This document shows, piece by piece, positions 1-12,177 of a DNA stretch of 64,000 bases (the stretch's first letter is position 1; each line of letters starts with the position of its first letter). The stretch covers positions 124,001-188,000 of the forward strand of contig JACKQL020000076.1 of NCBI GenBank assembly GCA_018296165.2, written 5' to 3'. Position numbers and translations under genes: made by a program. Source of the DNA: Termitomyces sp. T153. Taxonomy: Eukaryota > Basidiomycota > Agaricomycetes > Agaricales > Lyophyllaceae. The notes under the pieces were generated by a model, which worked only from the letters and a program-made list of their open reading frames with translations, ran no database searches and was not told the DNA's origin.

Positions 1-629
1 TTGTATCCTAGAGAACAACAAATTCGGGACTATTTTTCATGGAGACAGGCAGACAGTCTGTATATCATTTGAAAGGCCGCATTCCGCGAACTTACATGTC
101 TTACAAGCGCACATCAACAATCTTTATAACACGGTGTTTTGGGCACTCGTCCAGCTGGGTGGCGAGACAACGACACAAGCACATGCAACCCTACGAGTTG
201 GTGCAATCGCTCCACTGCTTCTTTCCGAAAACTCACAAGGAAGATTAGGGAACAGTCTCCAAGGAGAAACACGAAATCCTCTTCACCCGGTTCCAAATTA
301 ATTACAACCAAATTGACGAAAGATTCCGAAAAGGAAGCGTACTGGTTCGTGAGGAGGTTTGTTTGACCTACGTTCGCATCGTGCGTATCTGAATGAAGAT
401 CCTAAAGGTCACAGAACCTGCCGTGACCGTAAATACACAAGGTAGTGCTCCACACGGGCCCTCGGACGCATCGGACGATACCCTTGTCGTGCCCGCTTTC
501 TCACCGTTTGAACAAAAGAGGACGAAGCTAAAGCGTGATACAAAGCCTAAAACGGAAGTAGTTGTACTTCACTGCGACATTATCAAAGACCAATTTTGGG
601 ACGACAGACCTGGCATTCTCAGCGGGTAA
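1..629 (+). CDS. THG1: tRNA-His guanylyltransferase, 3' part (partial)
   Basis: This is the C-terminal half of Thg1, which adds the essential extra G at position -1 of tRNA-His. The 5' end lies outside the window. Four exons read cleanly: 1-55, 108-196, 249-356 and 408-629, separated by introns of 51-52 nt. The joined frame gives the family blocks FSWRQAD, HINNLYNTVFWALVQ, GETTTQAHATLRGTV, KHEILFTRFQINYNQ, RKGSVLVREE and the terminal VVVLHCDIIKDQFWD before TAA. The visible part matches the usual Thg1 C-terminus except for an insert of roughly 35 residues, low-complexity and Ser/Pro-rich, before the last block. The catalytic Asp-containing palm motif would be upstream and cannot be checked. 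It is convergent with the Ubp8 gene; the two stop codons are about 180 bp apart. Confidence 0.93.
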
Positions 630-809
630 TTTCACGGAATGTTGTAACGGTGAGATTCCGTTTTCCTTTTGGGTCCAGAATCTAACCGATCACGCCTGCC
701 TAAACAACAGGTGGACGCGATTAGGACGGCGAAAGAAGGTAAGAGTAGTTTTGTTGTCTTAAAGGGTATACCAGTTGTTAATTTAGAGATTATACAGATG
801 TGAACCGAA

Positions 810-3055
810 TCAGACTGTCGCCAATAAAGCATCTTCAACTTCTTTCATCCTTGCCGCTTCCTTCTCCTTTTCGTTCTCTTTCTCCTTCTCTTTTTCCCGA
901 AGGGCTTCTGTCTCCCGCGCTATCACGTATGTCGGTCTAGTTTCAACCTTGTAGTCCAGGTAGCGTTTGACGTAGAAGCACATGTACGCTGGAGAATCCA
1001 AACAAGTTCCAAGCGTGGAAGAGGTCACTCTTGTGTCTAAAATTAGCGCTCGGTCAAACAATGGAGGATTTTTAGACTGACTTGTCGTCGTCAAAACGGC
1101 ACCACTAAGACAAGGGCAATTACAGTCTCTCAGCTCACGCAGGTAAAAATAACGTGAGAGGTCGTACCTCATCTTGAAAACGAGCAAAATTAGTATAATG
1201 ACCGTTGTCCATATTCCCTTCGTGATTGATGACCGCAAACAGATCGTAGTCGAACATGCCTGCGGGTCCCGGGAAACTAGTGACATATCAGCAACATGTC
1301 ACCATTTTTTCCGTTTGACAAGACAGGTGACGCACATGCCATGACCTGCCTTCTCTGGATCTTCTAGAGCAAAAGTGGTATAAGGCGCCATACAAAGAGA
1401 AGCAGGAAACCGGATAGGGGTGTCGATCTTACGTGCTGCATTCTTGTCAGCGGTTTTGTGTTCGAAGCGCTGCGCAAACATGATCAGAAGACCGTTGAGA
1501 AATAGAACAAACCTTAAAATGACTACTTTGAATTGAAAACACAATACTGGTGGAAGTTTCCGGAAAGTGAGGCGTTTAGAGGCCTCCTGCAACAAAAGAC
1601 AAAAGGGGTAGAAAATTAGCATTGTACGGCTCCGAGACGAGGTTGGCACATGGTACTTGAGACGATTTAGAGCATTTCTCGCTTTTACAAGTGTACTTTG
1701 CACCCAGTTTCTCCGGTTGAGTAAACCTACGCAGTTCAATTATATTATCTCTAAATATGGAAAAAGACACAAACCTTCTCAGACAAGCGGCCAATGTATT
1801 TTCGCTCGAATTTCCTTCGTTTCCTTTCCCCCTGAAATCGAGACTAACATCAAGCATGGGATCAACGGTGCTGGTAACATTTCCGCAGCGTTCACATTTG
1901 ACATCACTTTGCAATTGTCCTGCAAAAGTAGAGTGTATGATGCAGTTACAATGTACATTGGTGGAACCCCGTGAGGTCAAATGAATTGCATTGAGAGTGT
2001 TCATGAAGAATTCGTGCGCGTCTTGCTGTGCATACCCAGCTAGATCAGGCGAAGCATGCCATGAAGTAGCGAGGAACGACACCGGTCCGTGGGGTGTGGA
2101 GTCCTCTGAATATATCTATGTTCGCATTTCTTTAGTGATTTAACAGGCACGCCCTTATTTGGAATGTTCAAACCTCTGTGAAAAGTTTATCCATCTCACA
2201 CGATGTACAGTGTTCGAATTTACATTGCTTGGGATTGTGTTTATCCGCTAGGTAATAACTGCGGAGTAGAGGGTTATGCACAAAACATTGGAGGACAGCA
2301 TTCAAGAAGCAGGTCTGGCCAAGATTAAGGAGCCCGCGTCTCGCTGTGGGGAACATATTCAGCTCGGAAATTAACGAGAGCAGAATTCTCACCCTGACAC
2401 GGAATCGTCTGAGATCCTTTAAGGGCCCCGACATCCTTTTCATTAAGAACCCAAGGCTTAAAAACTTCTTTTGGCAGAATCTTTGTGGAATTGACTGGTG
2501 AAATGTAAATCAGTTCAGGTAGCATTGTATAAGGAGAGATATTACTTTTCAAACTCCCATACTTTTCTTCCGCAAGAATCTTCGTTTCCAAAAAGAGTTT
2601 GTTCAATGGATGAGCAAACATAAAGTCGTTGCACTGATTACAAAAGATCACTCCTGTTGTTGCATCGACACCTATGTGACAACGGTGAATATTCTTGCGA
2701 TATTGTTCAAAACAGGACCTACAAAAATCATGATCATTCTCCTTGAGGTGGTGGGATACGTGTCCATCCAACCAGCAGCCCGTATATACGCAATGGAGAC
2801 ATGCAAAAGTTCTGGCCAGTGTGAGGCCGCATGTGCCGCAAGAAGGTGCTGAAACCTGAAAACAGCTCTAGTTTTGCCTGACGCCAGATGTCAAATGCTC
2901 ACTTTGCGCCTTTTAACGCAGCCTCTGACGCTCTGGAATCTGTTGACACTCCAGTTCACAACGGATGCATATTTTTCCAAGAGTTTCTGGCTGACATCGC
3001 TCTCTTCAAGAACGATTGCGAAGTGAGGGCACGAACTTGTTGGGTTCGACGTCAT
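810..3055 (-). CDS. UBP8: Ubp8/USP22-like ubiquitin-specific protease (SAGA deubiquitinase module)
   Basis: A cysteine protease that in the known family removes ubiquitin from histone H2B as part of SAGA. Reading the minus strand, an N-terminal ZnF-UBP domain (CGTCGLTLARTFACLHC, then the HLKENDHDFCRSC and VIFCNQCNDF blocks) is followed by the USP core. The Cys box is GLLNLGQTCFLN near 2312, then YAQQDAHEFF, a zinc-binding pair KCERCGNVTS / YTCKSEKC, and the His box NMDNGHYTNFAR near 1190. The protein ends in a Lys/Glu-rich helix just before the stop. The ATG at 3055 is the first Met of the frame; the upstream frame codon at 3073 is GTG. At least seven short introns are supported by frame and motif continuity, for example one joining CQ to ARRGLLNL. 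Catalytic Cys and His are both present, so it should be active. Ubp8 is the best match; another nuclear USP with ZnF-UBP is the alternative. Confidence 0.92.
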
Positions 3056-3395
3056 CTTAACAGACGTGATCACTGAGGATTAAAGTAAGCACTTGGGAAG
3101 TAAGAGCCCTTATAGTATTTCGGACCAGATAGTCAAGTTGCGGCAAGAAAGATACAAGAAGTCTTGTTCGATGTTCTCTGGAAGCCACTGCAAGACGGTC
3201 ACGGTGACGACCATAAGTGGGGTTGACGATTGTGACTGTCACACACTTTTGGGCCTTGTCTTCATCATAATTCAGCACACTTTCTCCGTCAGCTAGTAGT
3301 GTCCTCAGTCTTGGGTTTCGTGCCATATCGCATCAACATAGTCGAAATTCTGAGACGCTCATTTTTCTCTAGAACTCAGTCAGCAGCCTATTGCC

Positions 3396-4150
3396 ATGTT
3401 AGGATCGCTCACAGCTTGTTTCTCGTCCCTCAAATCGTCCAAGGCACCTGACCCACTACTTCCAGCACATAACCAGGTGAACCTATCAGAATTGTGTGTT
3501 TTCTGTCAGGTCTCGTCAGAAAATGGATTCGTTGTGCTATGGGAGGTATGATGACCCATCACAAGCGACACATCGCAAGAAAACTGATGTGTTTCCTAGA
3601 ACAGTGACTTCATGGCTTTCCAAGATCACCGTCCATCTGCCAGGTACCATTTTCAAGTCATTCCCAAGACCCACATCAGTATGTCTGAACAATTTTTCCG
3701 GCATATCTAATAAAAATTTATTCTCAGCATCGGTCAAAGAACTGCGAAACTCCGATATAAACTTAGGTGTGTTTAATGACGACCTCGCTATAGATAATCC
3801 GAGCTTTGTTCCCTGCCCAGTGAGAAAGATGAGCGCAATCGGACATAAACTTCTTGACGATCACAAGGTACCGTCCTCAACACGCAGGTACGTATCCCCG
3901 AATTGCGGTGGGTCATGTCTCATGCCTTCGCAAATAAAGAATGGGGTTCCATATTCCACCCTATAATTCCGTCAACCATCTTCACTTGCATGTGCTTGGT
4001 TTGCCGTTTAGATCATTTGAAAGAAGCTTCAAATATCCGATCATAAATGGTAGAGGTACCTATCACAAAGGTTTCAGCTGGTTCGCCGAAGTTGGCCAAA
4101 CAATCAAAATACTCGAAAGTGGCCGACGTGTTGGTGTGTGGTTATGCTGA
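3396..4150 (+). CDS. HIT-domain nucleotide hydrolase (HINT3/aprataxin-like HIT)
   Basis: A histidine-triad protein, expected to hydrolyse adenosine phosphoramidates or related nucleotide conjugates. After a short N-terminus come CVFCQVSSENGFVVLWE, FQDHRPSARYHFQVIPK-THI, a helical stretch VKELRNSDINL/VRKMSAIGHKLL, and the triad NHLHLHVLGLPF near the C-terminus. The triad fits the HxHxHxx signature, so the active-site His is present. Exon joins are supported by frame: THI to TSVKEL across an intron with AG at about 3727, and NL to VRKM across an intron starting at the G of GTGTGT. The protein ends with ILESGRRVGVWLC. It shares an upstream region of about 340 bp with the divergently transcribed Ubp8 gene. 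The HIT family assignment is firm; the exact subfamily is inferred from motif spacing. Confidence 0.88.
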
Positions 4151-4275
4151 GGTCTCATCATTTAGGCTCAGGGATACTTGAATCTTTTTGAGAGACCCCA
4201 ACCCAAAAGCATCTCGGAGCTGCGAAATAGAACCGATTGTGTGCTGTGTTATTTTTGTCTTTGACTCACTGGCAG

Positions 4276-5039
4276 GTCATACGACCCTCACTATTCTGAT
4301 TTGTTGGCTGAACCGCCGTTAATGTGCTCACGTATGCGCATTCGGTACAAAACTGGTGAACAGCTGTACTATCGATATATATAGCTTTCGTTCCTATGGC
4401 TGACAAATTTAACAAACTTGGTCTAGCCGAGATGATGATCCGAAGGCATTTCTCCAACTTGACGTGTCATACGCTTTGCGCGACCACCTTGATCCTTTCT
4501 GGTATCAAAAAATTGAGCTGGAAGCGCGACGCATGACCGCCCATTTGAGTTGTTTTTTTCATGCTAGTCTGGCTGCTGTGAGTCCCGGTCAAGCTCAAAA
4601 GACGAGTTCAGAATGAGAAGCGTCAACCGAAGAAATTGGAAGAAGTACTAGAATTGACGTGAGTACTATCTCCCAGCGCGAAGGATCGCATGAGAATCGC
4701 ATTACAAATAACTCCATTTTTTATCCTTGAGATCTTAACATTAGCACGCTATTTTTAGGGCATAATCATGGTCTCTTGACGGTGTATATTTTAGATATTG
4801 TGTGTTTCCCGAAGGAATGCTTGATCTTCCCTGGTGTCTGGTCATCCTGTGAATCCAAGATTGCTCATCTTCTTTCCGACAGGTTGGCCGCGACACCATC
4901 CTACCAATGGCTAATACCATGAGGGCGCAATTATGAATCGAACCGATTACCATTTGTCAGGACAATTCGCGTGGATGACTCACTTGGTGTGGTCATTGAC
5001 AATCTAGACCCTCCGACTTTATTTCCAGTTGTCTTTTGA
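4276..5039 (+). other. Coding-like exon patches, unresolved gene
   Basis: Several open, protein-like stretches lie between the HIT gene and the oxalate decarboxylase, and I could not join them fully. Near 4276 the plus strand reads YDPHYSDLLAEPPLMCSRM. An apparent 61-nt intron (donor GTACTA, acceptor GGTCTAG) leads in frame to DDDPKAFLQLDVSYALRD and FWYQKIELEARRMTAHL. Later patches read VKLKRRVQNEKRQPKK (around 4590), YCVFPEGMLDLPW (around 4800) and VRTIRVDDSLGVVIDNLDP ending at a TGA at 5037. They may be the exons of one small gene of unknown family, or a decayed gene. No start codon or recognisable domain was found. Confidence 0.3.
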
Positions 5040-5226
5040 GTTCAAACCGGTTTTGGTGGTGCGTAAGGTCGGTGCATTCCCTCAAGTCACTCCTTTCTTA
5101 CTCATCAAAGGATCCATGACGCTAAAAATCCGTACCTATTTTCGTCTGACGGTTCTTGTGAGAAATATTGAAGACCTTTAAAGGCCCAAGATCGAGCATT
5201 TGAACTCGACCGTCCAGTGTGCCAGG

Positions 5227-7803
5227 ATGATCAAGTTTACTTTCTGTTTCTGTGCCCTCTTCTTTCTCAGGGTTGCTGTTGCTGCCCCGGCTGCATCGTC
5301 GTCTCTGAGCAGTCCAGAGAGCTCGGTAGCCAGTTCTGTTGTCTCCGGTACGATCGTCGCTAGTTCTGGCGTTTCATCTGCTGTGACCGCCAGTTCTGTC
5401 GTTCCATCTTCTGTGACCACCAGCTCTATCGTTTTGTCCTCCTCTGTCGCAAGCACCATTGTCCAAGAACCCAGTTCTACAGTGATTGCTGCCGAACCGT
5501 CGGCCACGGTACCCGTAATTTCCTTAGATCCTAATGAACCCCTGATCGGAGACCTTCAACCCATTCGCGGTACTCTCGGTGCCCCGCTCTTGGGCCCCAC
5601 GGATCCAGAAATCGTCGAGCAAAACCCTGATTTACTTGCACCTCCCACTACCGATCATGGTTCAATGTGGGTATTGTTTCTCGAATTGACTCGAAACATG
5701 CACGCACTAAGCCTATGTAAAGCGATAACGCCAAGTGGCCTTTCAGCCTCAGTCACAACAGGCTTCAAACCGGTGGTTGGGCAAGAAATCAGAATAGTAA
5801 GCTTTGTCTTGGTCAACAGCTCCACTCCTACTGATAGTATTTCAGTCGGCCAAATGCCACTCGCCACTCGTATGTCTTGAGCCCTTGAAAAGGATTTCTG
5901 CTCACATTTTTTCTCTAGAGTTGGCGGGTGTTAATATGCGATTGGAAGCTGGTGCGGTCAGGTGGGTTGAAGAAACCATCTTATTTTATAAGGCGATCTG
6001 ATCACAATGGGCCAATTACTTCTTTAGAGAACTTCATTGGCATAGCACCTCCGAAGTATGTATGAATTGCATCTTTTCTGTCGTCAGAAACTGATTGACA
6101 GCATATAGTGGGCATACGTCCTCAAAGTGAGCAATGAGAAAAAGATACTTTTCTATGTGCTGACCGGGATCTCACAGGGAAAGACTCAGGTAACATCTGT
6201 CGATACCGAAGGGCGAAACTTTATCTCAACTGTCGTATGTCGACTTTGTGATCTTTACCTGGAGATCTTCATAGCCTTTTGTCCTTCTCCAGGGCCCTGG
6301 CGATATTTGGTTCTTCCCACCTGGTATCCCACATTCCCTTCAGGGAACTGGTGACGACCCAGAGGGTACCGAATTCATTTTGGTTAGTTGACGTTGTCTT
6401 CGCCGGATATCCTGCACTTATGATATGTCTCTAGGTCTTTGATGATGGCGCATTCAGCGAAGATGCAACATTTTTGGTTCGGTCTATAGTCCTTTGGTAT
6501 GAATATACCCACATTAAACTTGACTCCAGGTAACCGATTGGCTTTCTCACGTCCCAGTTGAGGGTAAGTGACCAAGGGGGATTTCCCAAAAAAGGACTCT
6601 GATGCCCTTCATTAGTGCTTGAAAAGAATCTAAGAGTGTAGGAATGTGTCACCTCTTTTCAATCCTGTCATTCTAACCCTTCTACACAGCAACGCATCCG
6701 CTCTTGCAGGAATTCCTGCAGAGGAGCTCTACATTTTCCCGGCAGGTAAACTGGTTCCTTGACCTGAGATCCCTTTACAAACTTCGTGCAGCGCTTCCCG
6801 GACCAGATAGCTCCGGAGTTGTCAGCCCACAAGGCGTTGTTCCGCAATCCTTCACTTTCCCGTTCTCTCAGGTCAACGCCACCCAACTTTCAGGTGGCAG
6901 CGTCAAGGTTGTTGACACTTCCACTTTCCCTGTCGCTGTAACCACTAGTGCCGCAGGTGGGTAACAGTTCTCTAAACAAGGGTTTATGTTAATGGTCCGG
7001 TTAGAGGTTGTTGTAAACCCTGGTGCGATCAGGTGAGTATATGGTACCTCTTGTTTGATGACATTTGGACTAAATTCAACTAGAGAGCTCCACGTGAGAT
7101 TCCTCGCTTTCAAAGGCTCATGTAATGCTATATTGAGAAAATCCTAGTGGCACCCTACTCAAGATGAATGGAGTTTCTTTATGTATGTTCCACTAGTCTC
7201 CTGATCGTACAATATCTCACCGAAGACAACGCACTAGTGAGGGCACGGGCCGTATGACCATCTTCGGTTCTCAATCGAACGCCAGAACATTTGATTATCA
7301 GGTGAGCCATAAGCCTCAAAAGTGATTTCTGTTCCCTTGCCCATGAGATTGTCAGGCTGGAGACATCGGTGAGTAGATAAAATGTGTGATTTTGAACGGG
7401 CGTATTGATTTCATTACTTTCAAAATCAAGGTTATGTGCCTGCCACTTTTGGTAACGTCATCCATCATGTCTTCCCATCTTTGTCCCTGACGGGGTGAAC
7501 AGGCCATTACGTTGAGAACACCGGAAATACCACACTAAGATTTTTGGAAATCTTTAAGTCAGGTACCTGAATATCCTTCGGCCTCACAAGTGTCTATACC
7601 TGACGGTCCCTGTCATAGACAAGTTCCAAGATGTCAGTTTGGCCCAGGTACGGATGATAATATGACATGATTTTGGGACTCTGACGGGTCCGGCTGAGTA
7701 GTGGCTCGCATTGACACCACCCAAACTGGTTCAAGAACACCTTGGGCTTCCTCTCGACGTCATCAATCGCCTCTCCAAGACCAAAGAAACTGTCATTGGG
7801 TGA
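5227..7803 (+). CDS. Secreted bicupin oxalate decarboxylase
   Basis: Converts oxalate to formate and CO2; wood- and litter-decay fungi use it to control secreted oxalic acid. The ATG at 5227 starts a signal peptide ([20 protein letters not shown]). An upstream in-frame ATG at 5200 would put a polar stretch before it and is less likely. A Ser/Thr/Val-rich linker of about 80 residues follows, then [10 protein letters not shown] and [14 protein letters not shown]. Two cupin domains each carry the Mn-binding signature: [16 protein letters not shown] with [14 protein letters not shown], and [16 protein letters not shown] with GHYVENTGN. The frame ends KETVIG-TGA. I count about 21 introns in 2.6 kb, some flanking exons of only 10-30 nt, all with GT-AG ends and motif continuity. 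No stop or frame break was seen, so the gene looks intact. The family assignment is firm; oxalate oxidase activity is the alternative within bicupins. Confidence 0.9.
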
Positions 7804-10800
7804 GAATCCTTCTGGTAAACACTATTAATGATGCTTTGTAATACGAAAAAAGAATGAATTTCGTTATGTATAATGACCAAATATGCTTACTGGCACATCC
7901 TAGGCTCATGCATGAGCTAACAATAGCTTAGATGTCACCCGAAGTCTTTACTATCTTATGTATCAATGTTCTCTAGGTTTCGGCACAATGAAAATTCGTG
8001 AGTACTCGGATTTGGATATGAGCATATGGCGCAATCGAACCTTTCATGAGAGTATCTTCACGCGTGTTCCCCTTGCAGACCGTCATATAGCGTGGTGTCA
8101 CCAGACATCAGTGTCGTACCGAAGACGCGCGAAGCTCTGAAGTAGCGGAACTTCTCGCGCTCTGCCACGGTCTATGTAAGGAACTTTATTGCGGGATAGA
8201 TGGACCCCATAGGGGAGCAAATTTCGCGTTTCAATTAATTCGGGTGAGAAAGACGGCGGCCGCCTTGAAAAAAAAACAGGGTCAGACTGGGTCGATAACC
8301 ATCTTAGGGTACCTGAGACCCATAGCACGATGAGAATCTGCTGCCGATGTAGCGCGGCAGTGGTGTGCGTACCGAAGCCGAAATCGAAAGCTCGTGAGAG
8401 GGAAGATCGCAGTAGTAGACATCTAGGATATAGACATCCGTCATATGGTAGAATCTAATCATAGTGACCAGTGAAAGTATCTGCATCCAGCGTCCTGTTC
8501 GCAAATGGAACGGCCTCATCCGACTCGGAGTGGGAAATGCGTTATGCTAGTGCAGCATGGTAGAAGCTCCGGCATCATCTGATCCCAGGATATCGTTCGT
8601 CGGCGTACGGTGAGCCGGTCAAGGCGATAGAATATACAAATCGTCCCATGCCCGTTGGTAATATTCCACGTCAGGAAGGCAAGAAAGGAGAGGTTATATA
8701 TAGCTCGTCGAAGTATATCCCAAAGACGAATGCTTGACATTATGGTCATAAGGCCTATCTCAACAGGTTTCTGTTTCAACTGATAATGTGTTAAGTCGTA
8801 TTTCTTGAGTGCTTGATTGTGTCGGGATCTGGGAGAACATCTGTATCAAAATAACATGAGACTTGAACAAGAAAGAATGCACAAACGTGCCAGTTGTCCA
8901 GCGTTGATGAGGTTGGCTCGATGCCAAGAACCACAGACGAGATTATAAAACAATTAACAGATAGAACTCTGAGTCCGTGCAGCGAGATGCTCCGCAGCGG
9001 TGACGAAGGAGAAGTAATGCTCGCGAAGATCTTTGCTGGAAGTTCATTGGGGTAGACTACTGAATTCAGGACAAGGAAATTCTGTCGACGGTCATTAGGA
9101 TCTCGACCTTTTTATGCAGAACAACTTATGTGTCCTTGTTGATATCAATAATCAGCTGCAGCAAGTAAACGTTATCCGAGGCTACGGTCCTAAGTGTTGA
9201 TTCATCCATTAGAATTTGAAGGATATACAACCTATAAATGACTGTATCTGAGTTCGCAAAGAAGTGCGGGTTCTTAAAGTTCTTGATTTTGCAAGAGTGA
9301 TCTTTAAATATTCGTAACTTCTGCTGAGCCGTCGGGCCGCTCAGTAGGACGACAGATCGACACTCATCTGAGCCAGATTATCGCAAATCAACCTTTAACT
9401 TGAAATGGAGCAATCCTTTACCGGAATCCAAACATGCCTATTTTTTCCAGAGAAGTAGTCGGTATTTATAACAGAGCAAGTGCATTCGCATGCCCATATA
9501 CGGTCACATATCAAACTTGACGACATACTTTGAATCAAGTCCGACAAAAATGTGTAAATTGCCGAGTCGAGGTTCGGCGAGCCAGAATGAGCGGCTTGAG
9601 CGGTAACGCCCTGAAAGCAAACCATTACAGGCTACATAGTTGCCGGTGGTTTGGTCAGGATGGAATAGCCTGGGTTGATTCGAAATGCAGCGGAGGACAA
9701 TATTATGGGTTGGGCCTCGGAAGATGATTTAATGCTACACTATAGATTAGGTAACAGCCTTGAAGTCATTAGAAGCATATGAACTGAGGTTGAGCACGAG
9801 TCACACCGAGTTATTTGGATGGCATCATACAGAGTCAGGAAGTTAGCATTCGCTGGTCGGTGCTATGACCAACATCTAGAAGGTGAAATGAAAAGAAAGG
9901 GGGAAAGGTCAAGTAAGTATGGAGCATGATACACAAAAACATTCTCAAGAAGTGAGGCGTAGGGAAAGCAGTGGAACGCTTGAATCAACTGAACTGTAGA
10001 TGTCAAAGTTGTGTAGGCTTTTTCCCTGGATGATTCTGGATTCGTGCGTCATATATACCAAGAATTTCAGAGATACCTCACAAGATTAATCACATCGGAT
10101 GTCAGGGTACTACTCCTCAAGTCCAGAACGAATTCGAGAGAGATATAACACAACCGTTTGCAGTCTGAGATTTGAACTTAGTCAGAATTTAGCACCCTTG
10201 AGTAGCTCCATTTCAGTACTTTAGATGAATCGAGTTCAATGGGAGTACAGACAAGGCTTGCGAGGTCAATTGAACTATGTTGATTTTCACGTGACCCAAC
10301 TGCCGGCCCTAAAGATGGCTCTTGAAAATAACGCAGAAATTTTTCGCCTTTCATATTATACCCATGTTCAGCCCAGTGAACTCGTAAACCCATGATACCA
10401 TTCTGGTGAGTGTTACATTCATTTTCCACGTCTTCGAAGGGATGATATCTTCCAAATTACCTTCGAGTGTCCGTCTTTACTGAGACTGGACACGATGTGT
10501 TTTTTTTGTCATAGTTACACTGATCGGTTTTTTCTTCTCGAAGTCTCCTTCTTATACTCATACTTTTTCTCTCCTGTAGGTATTCTACTCAACTCGCCAC
10601 TTGGCCGACGTGTATATGAGAATGATGGGTCTGGTATCGGTATCGGGAAGACTGTAAGTCTTTCTTCCTTTATCCTCCACTATCCCTTTCTGCTCTACCA
10701 GGATGAGTTAAAATCATTCAAACTAGAGTATAAGAGAGCCAACGGCTCGATGCTTTTACTTTATATCTGTCAATCCACTGATTCTTCCATCCAATCATAC

Positions 10801-11097
10801 CTTTCTCATTCCGTGACCTGCTCATTTCTTTCCATAGGGGCCATCGTTTCACTTTCCTTGAACTTGATCTCATAATGTGGAGTCTAACTCGGGTTTTTGT
10901 CGTTTATTGATAGTAAGTCTCTTGAACATCGTTGTTATTTGATGATAAACAAGGAATTACCGCCTGAGCTTCTCTTCGAGGAGTTTTGACGAAAATTCCA
11001 TGGCTGTTTTTTTATTTTGCTGATCTTTTTTTTTCCATCTTAAGACATCATTACTCATTGTTCGTTGTTCGTTAGGCTTTCCTCTGACCCGTCCACA

Positions 11098-11394
11098 ATG
11101 ATGATCGCGCTCGACGAGCCCTCTCAGATGGTGAGTATCATCGAAATCAGGCTTCTTTTTCCATGATGTTTTATCACGACGGTCTTCGTATCATCGCTGC
11201 CGAAAAGGCCCGCCACAGCTCAAAACTTCGGGCAACCCAATCTGATCTTTCTTCACATAAGTTGTACATTCATTTGCTCATTGTCTTGTTGATAGGATCT
11301 ACCGTTATCGCGTCGTGAACGTCCTGTTAATAGGTCTATCATGTTCGCGTACCGAAAGTCGGAGTCGGAGTTTGTGTTTCCCTCGCAACACTAG
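11098..11394 (+). CDS. Possible small spliced ORF (43 codons), function unknown
   Basis: An ATG at 11098 opens MMIALDEPSQM. A GTGAGT donor at 11131 and a TTGATAG acceptor ending at 11295 would define a 165-nt intron. The frame then continues DLPLSRRERPVNRS, IMFAYRKSESEFVF and PSQH to TAG at 11392-11394. The product is basic and lacks a signal peptide or a CaaX ending, so it is not a lipopeptide pheromone precursor. Support is only the splice consensus and an open frame. It may instead be part of a longer non-coding transcript. Confidence 0.25.
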
Positions 11395-12033
11395 TGAGTA
11401 GAACGTTTTTTTTGATACCTGTTTTATTTCTACTTTTATTATTTTGATGAAATATACACAAAAAATTATCAACTAGAAGCTGTTGCTGAGCTTCGGCTTT
11501 GATTATATCACTTGCTTCTGACTTGCTTCACTATTCTTTGATATCAAGATATTGTGTTGACCATACCATGTTTAGCTCGTCCGTAGCTTCTACATACTTG
11601 TGATGAATATCAAGCCTTAGTTGCATTCTTCGTTCGTCCCACTTGAGTCCGTCTCTTTACTGCTAGTACAATTATCATCCAAATGTGTCGGCGGTTGTGA
11701 CTGGGCGATGGAGGGTTTCGTCTGTGGTACTTGATACTACCTCGTGGAAGTATTTCGAGGTTGAGGGGCTTTCTTTGCCTTCGTATGTGCTCTGCTCATT
11801 GCATCATTGCTTTGGAATCATCTATGTTGATTGTAATACGTAAAGGTGTTCGACACGAGGGTTTGTCGTTGTATTCATCAGAAATATCGTTATCAGTGTC
11901 GTCAAGAACTATTGTGTATACACCGCACCGAATTTAGACACTACAAGTACTCTACGCCACAGTACAGTAGATTACCAATTGACCCGTCTACAACGCTTCT
12001 CGTGTTGGATGCAGCGAAGAAGAAATGAGTTGT

Positions 12034-12177
12034 GTTCCACTATGTTGGACTAAGGTTCCACTATGCTGGGCTATGACACGGTTCCACTTTGTTGGGTGAA
12101 GGACACGGTTCCACTTTGTTGGGTGAAGGACACGGTTCCACTTGTTGGGATAAGGACACGGTTCCACTTTGTTGGGC
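12034..12177. repeat. Minisatellite, six 26-27 bp units
   Basis: The core GTTCCACTTTGTTGGG recurs with starts at 12034, 12055, 12081, 12108, 12135 and 12161, so the period is mostly 26-27 bp. The linker is TGAAGGACACG or a variant of it. Units three and four are essentially identical, while the first two and the fifth are diverged or shortened. It lies about 300 bp upstream of the ECM11-like start codon. Confidence 0.85.

Noticed and set aside
3057..3326. 89-codon minus-strand ORF just upstream of the Ubp8 start
   Set aside because: No motif, ends two bases before the Ubp8 ATG, and cannot be spliced to it with an intron longer than about 20 nt; probably 5' UTR or chance.
4148..4245. Minus-strand patch LRDAFGLGSLKKIQVSLS ending in a stop beside the HIT gene stop
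   Set aside because: Only about 30 codons; its best upstream join uses a good donor but leads into stops, so chance is more likely.
10495..10875. 126-codon plus-strand ORF rich in Phe, Ser and Leu
   Set aside because: Low-complexity pyrimidine-rich sequence without motif; typical of 5' UTR or intron sequence in agarics.
11098..11394. Lipopeptide mating pheromone precursor
   Set aside because: The short product ends PSQH without a CaaX motif, and no STE3-type receptor lies nearby.
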